From: Sphingomonas sanxanigenens
GTDB lineage: Bacteria > Pseudomonadota > Alphaproteobacteria > Sphingomonadales > Sphingomonadaceae
DNA length: 19,080 nt
NCBI GenBank assembly: GCA_003240855.1
Contig: QFNN01000052.1
Coordinates: 1-19,080 of the forward strand
Reading direction: 5' to 3'
Each line of letters begins with the position of its first letter. Positions within the stretch are counted from its first letter, which is position 1. The position numbers and the translations under genes are program-made. Shown here piece after piece: positions 8,450 through 13,996 of the stretch. The notes beneath the pieces are model-generated. The model searched no databases and had not been told where the DNA came from. It worked only from the letters and a program-made list of their open reading frames with translations.

Positions 8450-9004
8450 TTAGCCTTTCATCGCGTGCGCGAGGGTGTTCAGACGGGTGCGGATCGACGA
8501 GTCGATCATTTGCGAACCGATCCTGACGATCAGCCCGCCAAGGATCGCGGGATCGACCGAAAGATCGACGGTGACGTCGCGGCCGACGCGGGCCTTGAGC
8601 TGCTTCTTGAGCGCTTCGACCTGGGCGGGCGCGAGAGCGTGAGCCGAAGTGACTTCGGCGTTCACTTCGCCGCGATAAGCAGCGGCAAGCGCGCGGAAGG
8701 CGCGGGTGACGGGGCCAAGCTGGGCGAGGCGGCGATTCGCGGCGAGCACGCCGAGGAAATTGCTGGTCAGCGCATCGACCTTCAGCAGCTTCGCAACGCC
8801 CGCAATGGCGTGGCCCGACGCCGCGCGCGACAGCACGGGGTTGGTGAGCAGTTCGCGCAGATCGGCCGATTCGTCGGCGGCCGCCTTCAGCGTCGAAAGG
8901 CTGGCTTCCACCGCATCAATCTTGTTCGCGTCCCGCGCCAGATCGAACAGCGCCGTCGCGTAACGCCCTGCGAGGCTAGCCTGAATGCCGCCGGAAATCT
9001 CCAC
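8450..9004 (-). CDS. atpH: ATP synthase F1 subunit delta
   Basis: The delta (OSCP-like) subunit joins the top of F1 to the peripheral stalk b subunits. From the GTG at 9004 the protein has 184 residues, the family's usual size, beginning VEISGGIQASLAGRYATALFDLA, which is the normal alphaproteobacterial N-terminus. The C-terminal part VDPAILGGLIVRIGSQMIDSSI with RTRLNTL is the conserved delta signature. An in-frame ATG at 9064 would add 20 residues (MLAAPLLTRG...) with no family resemblance, so GTG is preferred; AAGG is visible just upstream. First gene of atpH-A-G-D-C. The Fo genes (a, b, c) are not in the window, as usual in Alphaproteobacteria, where they form a separate operon. Confidence 0.94.
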   Translation of the reverse strand: MEISGGIQASLAGRYATALFDLARDANKIDAVEASLSTLKAAADESADLRELLTNPVLSRAASGHAIAGVAKLLKVDALTSNFLGVLAANRRLAQLGPVTRAFRALAAAYRGEVNAEVTSAHALAPAQVEALKKQLKARVGRDVTVDLSVDPAILGGLIVRIGSQMIDSSIRTRLNTLAHAMKG

Positions 9005-9212
9005 GCGCCTTAAGTCCTTCCCGAAGGATGTTGCCCCCCGCGTCAAAAGAGGGGCGGCAAGCACGCCCCGTCGCGGTTGGCGCGGCTGCTAGCATCGGCG
9101 GCGGGTGGATGCAAGCTGTGCAACGGGGCGGGGCTGAAGCTGCCGCGACTCGCGCGCATGACGCAGCGTCAAGCAGCGCGCCGAACCCGGCGCCATGAGC
9201 CGCGAATCATTT
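9005..9212. other. Non-coding leader region upstream of atpH
   Basis: About 200 GC-rich bases with no gene that I can support. It should contain the atp operon promoter, because a strong hairpin (9213-9245) separates it from the PEP-CTERM gene upstream on the same strand. I could not pick a convincing -35/-10 pair. Confidence 0.5.
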
Positions 9213-9245
9213 GCGCCGCGCATTCCGTGATGGAATGCGCGGCGC
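9213..9245 (-). terminator. Perfect 14-bp hairpin after the thioester PEP-CTERM gene
   Basis: GCGCCGCGCATTCC at 9213-9226 is the exact reverse complement of GGAATGCGCGGCGC at 9232-9245 with a 5-base loop. It lies 25 bases past the end (9271) of the minus-strand PEP-CTERM gene. No T-run follows on either strand, so classical intrinsic termination is doubtful; transcript 3'-end protection, Rho-assisted termination or a REP-like element are alternatives. It probably insulates the atp operon from the PEP-CTERM gene. Confidence 0.6.
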
Positions 9246-9270
9246 TGTCCCCCCGGACGAAAGGGTTGGA

Positions 9271-9990
9271 TCAGGCGTAGGTGACGGTCATCTTGCGGCG
9301 GCGGCGCGCCGCCATGCCGATCACGCCGAAGCCGCCGATCATCATCGCCCAGGTGGCGGGCTCAGGCACGCCGGCGGTGAGGAAGATCTGGCTCTGATTG
9401 TCGCGGCTGTAGAGCAGTCCGATCTGCTTGCCGGCCACCGGCGACCACAGGTTGCTGGTGATGTTCGACAGATAGGTGTTGGCGAGCGTGCGGGCCGCCG
9501 CACTGTTGCCGCCGCTGATCGACAGGTTGCCGCTGGTGACGGAATACGGATTGCCCGCGCCCTCGAAGGCGATTTCCCAGACCGCCATCTGCGTGGCCGA
9601 CGAGATGAGCTGCTTCTGCGACGTCGTGGTGGCGGCGGCGAGCAGCGGATCGGTGTTGCTGAGCAGCGTCAGGAGCTGGGCCTGGCGGGTCGTGCTCGAA
9701 ATCAGTGTCGAAACCGGCGCCAGATCGAACGCGCCGGTGTGCAGCGTGTGGAAGATGTCGATGCAGTAGCTGTAGAAATCGACGGCTGCGCCGCCCGGCT
9801 GCTCGGTGCCCGACAGGTGGAAACGGCTGATCCCCAGATTGCCGAGGATCAGGTTGGTCGGCGTGTAGCTGAGCGTGCCGGTCAGATAGCCCGGATTGTC
9901 AGTGATCGACGTGATGACGACCGAGGCGCTGGCGGCCTGCGGCGTGATGGCGGCGGCGGCGAGAGCCGCGGCGAAAGCGAAGCGACGCAT
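9271..9990 (-). CDS. PEP-CTERM protein with a probable Cys-Gln thioester domain
   Basis: A 239-residue secreted protein: signal peptide (MRRFAFAAALAAAAI, cleavage near ASA, residue 22), a central domain, and a PEP-CTERM tail (PEPATW at 209-214, MMIGGFGVIGMAA, RRRRK). The central domain has the two hallmarks of the thioester (TQXA-type) domains known from Gram-positive adhesins: a YCID motif holding the protein's only Cys (C76) and SATQMAVWEI (131-140) with Gln134 in the TQxAVW context. In known members this Cys and Gln form an internal thioester that can bond covalently to a host or surface amine. Having a single Cys argues against a disulfide role. ATG at 9990 has GGGGAG about 8 bases upstream; a TTG two codons earlier is less likely. 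PEP-CTERM is firm, the thioester domain a strong motif-based inference. Confidence 0.85.
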   Translation of the reverse strand: MRRFAFAAALAAAAITPQAASASVVITSITDNPGYLTGTLSYTPTNLILGNLGISRFHLSGTEQPGGAAVDFYSYCIDIFHTLHTGAFDLAPVSTLISSTTRQAQLLTLLSNTDPLLAAATTTSQKQLISSATQMAVWEIAFEGAGNPYSVTSGNLSISGGNSAAARTLANTYLSNITSNLWSPVAGKQIGLLYSRDNQSQIFLTAGVPEPATWAMMIGGFGVIGMAARRRRKMTVTYA

Positions 9991-10200
9991 ATACAAAACT
10001 CCCCAATGAGCGGAGCCTGCCTATCCGAGCGGTTCCCCCTTGAAGAGGTTAAAAGAGCGTTAATGCGCCGGGGGCAGGCGCGTGTTTCGTTTCGGCACGG
10101 TAAGGTTCGATCTTAACGATTTCCGCTCCGTTGCTCGATCGCCCGCTTTGAAAGCAAGGCGCGGGATGCGTGGGCGGCCATATCGGCTTATCCTTGGCGC
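9991..10200. other. Divergent intergenic region between the PEP-CTERM gene and ada
   Basis: About 210 bases that must hold the promoters of both divergent genes. A repeated TTAA pattern (TTAAAAGAGCGTTAA near 10050-10063) and a small inverted repeat TAAG-TTCGAT-CTTA (about 10100-10115) are visible. AAAGCAAGGC at 10151-10160 recalls an Ada box only loosely. I could not fix promoters, and no gene is seen. Confidence 0.4.
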
Positions 10201-11226
10201 ATGAGCATCGACGACCAGACAGCATGGCGGGCTTTCGAGCGGCGCGACCGCAGCTATGACAATGCGTTCGTCGTCGCGGTTTCGACCACCCGCATCTATT
10301 GCCGCCCGTCCTGCCCGGCGCGGCGGCCACGGCGAGAGCATGTGCGCTTTTTCGATGCCGGCGCGCAGGCGGAGGCGGAAGGCTATCGCGCCTGCCTGCG
10401 CTGCCGCCCCGATGCCGTGGCGCGTGATCGCGCCGCGATCGATGAGGCGTTGCGGCTGATCGCCGCGGCCGAAGAGCCGCCGCTGCTCGGCGAGATCGCC
10501 GCCGCCGTCGGCTACGCGTCCCATCATTTTCATCGCCTGTTCAAGCGCGAGACCGGCATGACGCCGGCCGCCTATGCGCGTGGGCTGCGCGCCCGCCGCG
10601 CCGAACGGGCCCTCAAGGAGAGCGACAGCGTGACCGATGCGATCTACGAGGCGGGTTATTCCAGCCCCAGCCGCTTCTACGCCGACGCCAGCCGCCGCAT
10701 GGGCATGACCCCCGGCGTGTGGCGCGGCGGCGCGAAGGGCGAGACGATCCGCTGGGCGACCGCCGACACCGCGCTGGGGCGGATGCTGCTCGCCGTCACC
10801 GAACGCGGCATTTGCCGCCTGTCCTTCGACGAAGGTGAGGTCGATCTGCGCGAACGCTTCCCCCATGCCGAGATCGTCGCCGATGCCGAGGGGCTGGCGG
10901 GGCTGCTCGCCGGCGCAGTCGATGCGGTCGCGCGGCCCGAACGGGCGCACGACCTGCCCGTCGACATACGCGGCACCGCCTTCCAGGAAGCGGTGTGGCG
11001 CGAACTGCAGCGCATCCCGCCGGGCGAGACGCTGAGCTATGCCGAACTGGCGGCGCGGGCGGGCAAGCCCGGCGCGGCGCGTGCGGCGGGCAGCGCCTGC
11101 GGCGCCAACCAGGTCGCGATCCTCATTCCCTGCCACCGCGCGCGGCGCGGCGACGGCTCGCTGGGCGGCTTCGCCTATGGGCTGGAGCGCAAGGAGGAAC
11201 TGCTGCGCCGCGAGGGCGCGCTTTAG
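10201..11226 (+). CDS. ada: Ada: bifunctional alkyl-DNA repair protein and transcription activator
   Basis: A 341-residue three-part protein. The N-terminal domain has the zinc-binding Cys set C34, C38, C65, C68 (RIYCRPSCPARRP and CLRCRP); the first of these is the methyl acceptor from methylphosphotriesters. An AraC-type helix-turn-helix follows (about 80-165, with IAAAVGYASHHFHRLFKRETG and AGYSSPSRFYADASRRMG). The C-terminal O6-alkylguanine transferase domain (about 180-341) carries the suicidal acceptor Cys311 in ILIPCHRARR. In E. coli, methylation of the N-domain turns Ada into an activator of alkylation-repair genes including itself. All acceptor residues are present. No clear Shine-Dalgarno site precedes ATG 10201. 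No alkB, alkA or second ogt lies next to it: it is monocistronic and converges on the ybaK-like gene. Confidence 0.96.
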   Translation: MSIDDQTAWRAFERRDRSYDNAFVVAVSTTRIYCRPSCPARRPRREHVRFFDAGAQAEAEGYRACLRCRPDAVARDRAAIDEALRLIAAAEEPPLLGEIAAAVGYASHHFHRLFKRETGMTPAAYARGLRARRAERALKESDSVTDAIYEAGYSSPSRFYADASRRMGMTPGVWRGGAKGETIRWATADTALGRMLLAVTERGICRLSFDEGEVDLRERFPHAEIVADAEGLAGLLAGAVDAVARPERAHDLPVDIRGTAFQEAVWRELQRIPPGETLSYAELAARAGKPGAARAAGSACGANQVAILIPCHRARRGDGSLGGFAYGLERKEELLRREGAL

Positions 11227-11257
11227 CACATCGGAGGGTTGTGGGCGCGGTGCGCCG

Positions 11258-11731
11258 CTAGGCGACCAGCGGCGCGACGATTGCGCCCAGCGCTTCGGCG
11301 GCGTCGCGCGGGGAGAGGCGGAGCTGCAACCCGCGCTGTCCGGCGTTGATGAACACCAGATTATGCGCCAGCGCTGTTTCCTCGATCAGCGTCGGCACGC
11401 GCTTCTTCTGGCCGAAGGGGCTGATCCCGCCGACCACATAGCCGGCGATGCGCTCCGCCTCGGCAGGCGGCATCATCTCGGCCGACTTGCCGCGCGCGGC
11501 GGCCGCCAGACGCTTCATCGAGACTTCGCAGTCCGACGGAACGATCACGCAGGCCGGTTTGCCGTCGACCCTGGTCATCAGCGTCTTGAGCACCTGCGCG
11601 GGCGGCGCGCCCAGCGCCTCGGCCGCCTGCATGCCGATACGGTCGGCATGGGGATCATAGGCATAGCTGTGGACGGTGAAGGCGACGCCGGCCTTTTCCA
11701 GCGCCTGCGTGGCGCGCGTTCCCTTCGACAT
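11258..11731 (-). CDS. ybaK: YbaK/EbsC-family aminoacyl-tRNA deacylase (Cys-tRNA(Pro) type)
   Basis: A 157-residue single-domain protein of the YbaK/ProX editing family, which hydrolyses mischarged tRNA (Cys-tRNA(Pro) in the characterised YbaK) in the cytoplasm after release from prolyl-tRNA synthetase. Visible features are the N-terminal RATQALEKAGVAFTVHSY, the conserved Lys49 in QVLKTLM that is essential in studied members, and the GGISPFGQKKR loop (101-111), which is the YbaK signature rather than the ProXp-ala one. Length fits the family. It begins 21 bases after the dmeF-like gene on the same strand, so it is probably the last gene of a three-gene transcript; the ribosome site is weak. 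A small hairpin (GGCGC-GGT-GCGCC, 11244-11256) lies between it and converging ada. Confidence 0.92.
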   Translation of the reverse strand: MSKGTRATQALEKAGVAFTVHSYAYDPHADRIGMQAAEALGAPPAQVLKTLMTRVDGKPACVIVPSDCEVSMKRLAAAARGKSAEMMPPAEAERIAGYVVGGISPFGQKKRVPTLIEETALAHNLVFINAGQRGLQLRLSPRDAAEALGAIVAPLVA

Positions 11732-11752
11732 GGCGGCGGCGTCCGGCGTGCG

Positions 11753-12766
11753 TCAGCGACAGTGCGGCGTCACGCAGTGCGAGACTTCTATCGTCGCGTG
11801 GCTGATCCATTTGAAGCCGGTCAGCCGCGCGCGATAGGCGTCGGGATCGAGCGGCTCGCTGGCGACGAGCGCGATGATCGCGGCATGCGCGCCGGGGCCG
11901 ACCTGCCAGATGTGGAGATCGGTGACGTCGACGTCGCCCGGTTGCTCGATCGCGCGTGTGACCTCGCCCAGCCGATCGGTTTCCGACGCATCGACGAGGA
12001 TGCGCGCGGTATCGCGCATCAGCGTCCACGACCATTGGGCGATGATCAGCGCGCCGACGATGCCGACGACGGGATCGAGCCACACCCAGCCGAGATAGCG
12101 GCCCGCGAGCAGGGCCAGGATCGCCATCACCGAGGTCAGCGCGTCCGCCAGCACATGAATATAGGCCGAGCGCATATTATTGTCGTGGCGGTGATGACTG
12201 TGATCGTCGTCGTGCGCGTGATCATGGTCGTGGTGATCGTGCGCATGCGCGTGGCCGTGCCCGGCCCCATGCGAATGCCCGTGCCCATGACCATGATGAT
12301 CGTGCCCGCCATCCTTGAGCAGCCAGGCGCTGACAAGATTGACGATGAGGCCGAGCACCGCGACCTTCGTCGCATCGCCGAAGCTGACGGCGGTGGGGTG
12401 CATCAGCCGTTCGGCCGATTCCCACGTGATGCCGAGCGCGACGATGCCGAGGATGATCGCCGAGGCGAAGGCGGCAAGTTCGCCCACCTTGCCCGTGCCG
12501 AAGGTGAAGCGCGGATCGTTGCTGTGCGTGCGCGCATAGGCATAGGCCGCCGCCGCGATGCCGAGGGCGCCGGCATGCGTCGCCATGTGGAAGCCGTCGG
12601 CAAGCAGCGCCATCGATCCGGTCATCCAGCCGACGACAATCTCGCCGACCATCATCAGCACGGTCAGGACGACGACGAGCAGCGTCCTCTTCTCGTTCCG
12701 TTCATGGTTGGACGGCAGATAATGATGCCCGTGGCCATGATCGGCCAGGCTGTGATCGTCACGCAT
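11753..12766 (-). CDS. dmeF: Cation diffusion facilitator, DmeF-like Co/Ni (Zn) exporter
   Basis: A 337-residue six-helix inner-membrane exporter of the CDF family, which swaps divalent metal for protons. Marks of the DmeF group are a His-rich N-terminus followed by NHERNEKRT, ADGFHMATHAGAL in helix 2, FGTGKVGELAAFASA before helix 3, DNNMRSAYIHVLADALTS in helix 5 and DLHIWQVGPGAHAA in the cytoplasmic domain. The putative metal site is H60-x3-H64 (helix 2) and H204-x3-D208 (helix 5). Between helices 4 and 5 lies an extreme His loop: 20 His in residues 155-194. The start at 12766 is chosen because the reading frame further upstream only mirrors hpd. It begins 25 bases after the hpd stop, without its usual DmeR/RcnR-type regulator. 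Symbol from remembered similarity; metal specificity is inference. Confidence 0.85.
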   Translation of the reverse strand: MRDDHSLADHGHGHHYLPSNHERNEKRTLLVVVLTVLMMVGEIVVGWMTGSMALLADGFHMATHAGALGIAAAAYAYARTHSNDPRFTFGTGKVGELAAFASAIILGIVALGITWESAERLMHPTAVSFGDATKVAVLGLIVNLVSAWLLKDGGHDHHGHGHGHSHGAGHGHAHAHDHHDHDHAHDDDHSHHRHDNNMRSAYIHVLADALTSVMAILALLAGRYLGWVWLDPVVGIVGALIIAQWSWTLMRDTARILVDASETDRLGEVTRAIEQPGDVDVTDLHIWQVGPGAHAAIIALVASEPLDPDAYRARLTGFKWISHATIEVSHCVTPHCR

Positions 12767-12791
12767 TACCGCCGTCCACTCCAATGATGTC

Positions 12792-13874
12792 TCAGGCCGT
12801 TTCCTTGGCGGGCAGGACGCCGCGCCGAATCTGGTCGAGCTCGATCGATTCGAACAGCGCCTTGAAATTGCCTTCGCCGAAGCCGTCATTGCCCTTGCGC
12901 TGGATGATCTCGAAGAAGATCGGGCCGACCATATTCTCGGTGAAGATCTGGAGCAGCAGGCCGCCGCCGGTTTCCGGCGCGCCATCGATCAGGATGCGGC
13001 GCTTGCGCATCTCCTCGACATCATGGCCGTGGCCGGGAAGCCGTTTGTCGATCATGTCGAAATAGGTTTCGGGGCTGTCCTGGAAACGGATGCCGTTGGC
13101 GCGCAGCGCATCGACGGTCTTGAAGATGTCGTCGGTCGCGAGCGCGAGATGCTGGATGCCTTCGCCCTTATATTCGCGGAGAAACTCCTCGATCTGCGAA
13201 TGCTCGTCCTGGCTTTCGTTGAGGGGGATGCGGATCTTGTCGTCAGGCGCGGTCATCGCACGGCTGAGCAGCGCCGTCTGCTGGCCCTCAATGTCGAAAT
13301 AACGGATCTCGCGGAAGTTGAAGATCTTCTCGTAGAAGCCCGCCCAATAATTCATCCGTCCGCGATTGACGTTGTGCGTCAGGTGATCGAGCGTGTGGAA
13401 GCCGACGCTGTTGGCGTCCTTCACCGCGCCCGGCACGGGACGGAAATCGATGTCGTAAATCTCGTGCGCGCCGTAGCGATCGACGAGATAGAGGTTCGAT
13501 CCGCCGATCCCTTCGATCGCGGGGATGTTGAGCTCCATCGCCCCGACCTTGCCTTCGATCGGCCTGGCGCCGCGCTTCACCGCCTCGTCGAACGCGAACC
13601 GCGCGTCATGGACGCGGAACGCCATCGCATTGGCCGAAGGGCCATGCGCCTGACGGAAATCCGCGACCTGCCCCTGCTGGTCCATGTTGAGCAGGAAATT
13701 GATGTCGCCCTGCTGGTAGCGGCGGACATTCTTCGAGCGGTGGGTGGCGATATGGGTGAAGCCCATCGCGGTCAGCAGGCCGGCGAGCGCTTCGGGATCA
13801 GGGCCGGTGAACTCGACAAACTCGAAACCGTCGAGGCCAAGGGGGTTTTCGTGCATGGGCTGCTTATCGGGCAT
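12792..13874 (-). CDS. hppD: 4-hydroxyphenylpyruvate dioxygenase
   Basis: Fe(II)-dependent cytoplasmic enzyme of tyrosine breakdown that converts 4-hydroxyphenylpyruvate to homogentisate. From ATG 13874 it has 360 residues, the normal size. The three iron ligands are visible: His164 in LDHLTHNV, His242 in GIQHLALATDD and Glu322 in FFEIIQRKG. The C-terminal GFGEGNFKALFESIE gate helix is intact. Two in-frame ATGs exist; 13874 has GGTGA five bases upstream while 13886 has no ribosome site, so 13874 is preferred (13886 would add MVSQ). Homogentisate 1,2-dioxygenase and other catabolic genes are not adjacent. Instead the gene leads a tight same-strand cluster with a metal exporter and a tRNA deacylase, and is divergent from a metal-type TonB receptor. 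Confidence 0.97.
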   Translation of the reverse strand: MPDKQPMHENPLGLDGFEFVEFTGPDPEALAGLLTAMGFTHIATHRSKNVRRYQQGDINFLLNMDQQGQVADFRQAHGPSANAMAFRVHDARFAFDEAVKRGARPIEGKVGAMELNIPAIEGIGGSNLYLVDRYGAHEIYDIDFRPVPGAVKDANSVGFHTLDHLTHNVNRGRMNYWAGFYEKIFNFREIRYFDIEGQQTALLSRAMTAPDDKIRIPLNESQDEHSQIEEFLREYKGEGIQHLALATDDIFKTVDALRANGIRFQDSPETYFDMIDKRLPGHGHDVEEMRKRRILIDGAPETGGGLLLQIFTENMVGPIFFEIIQRKGNDGFGEGNFKALFESIELDQIRRGVLPAKETA

Positions 13875-13945
13875 CTGACTCACCATTGATCATGAAATCT
13901 TGTCCATGAACTACCATCGGCCCCGTTTCGTCGCAAACGCACCTT

Positions 13946-13968
13946 GACATGTTATAAAGTATCATGTC
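13946..13968. promoter_or_regulatory. Zur-box-like palindrome upstream of the ZnuD-like receptor
   Basis: A 23-base imperfect palindrome: GACATGTTATA on the left, an A, and AGTATCATGTC on the right, with outer arms GACATG/CATGTC exact. The half-site ATGTTATA matches what I recall of proteobacterial Zur (zinc uptake regulator) operators, of the ATGTTATA-n-TATAACAT kind. It is centred 40 bases before the ATG at 13997 and overlaps a TTGACA (13944-13949) that could be a -35 element, a good position for repression. Identification is by pattern memory, not by matrix scoring. It could also act on hpd, divergent 72 bases away. Confidence 0.6.
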
Positions 13969-13996
13969 CTTGGCCCCGGTTTAAGCGGAGTTGCCA

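Noticed and set aside
10151..10160. AAAGCAAGGC as a possible Ada box for self-activation of ada
   Set aside because: Too short and only a loose match to the E. coli box; no second copy or well-placed promoter was seen.
11244..11256. GGCGC-GGT-GCGCC as a bidirectional terminator between ada and ybaK
   Set aside because: Only a 5-bp stem with a 3-base loop and no T-run on either strand; likely chance in GC-rich DNA.
12180..12305. His-codon repeat tract (GTG/CAT-rich) as a DNA repeat or CRISPR-like array
   Set aside because: It is explained by the coding of the His-rich loop of the CDF exporter; the units are irregular.
11039..12787. A 582-codon open frame on the plus strand opposite ybaK and dmeF
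   Set aside because: It overlaps the end of ada out of frame and mirrors two well-supported genes; the Val/Met-rich middle part is just the reverse of the His-rich loop.
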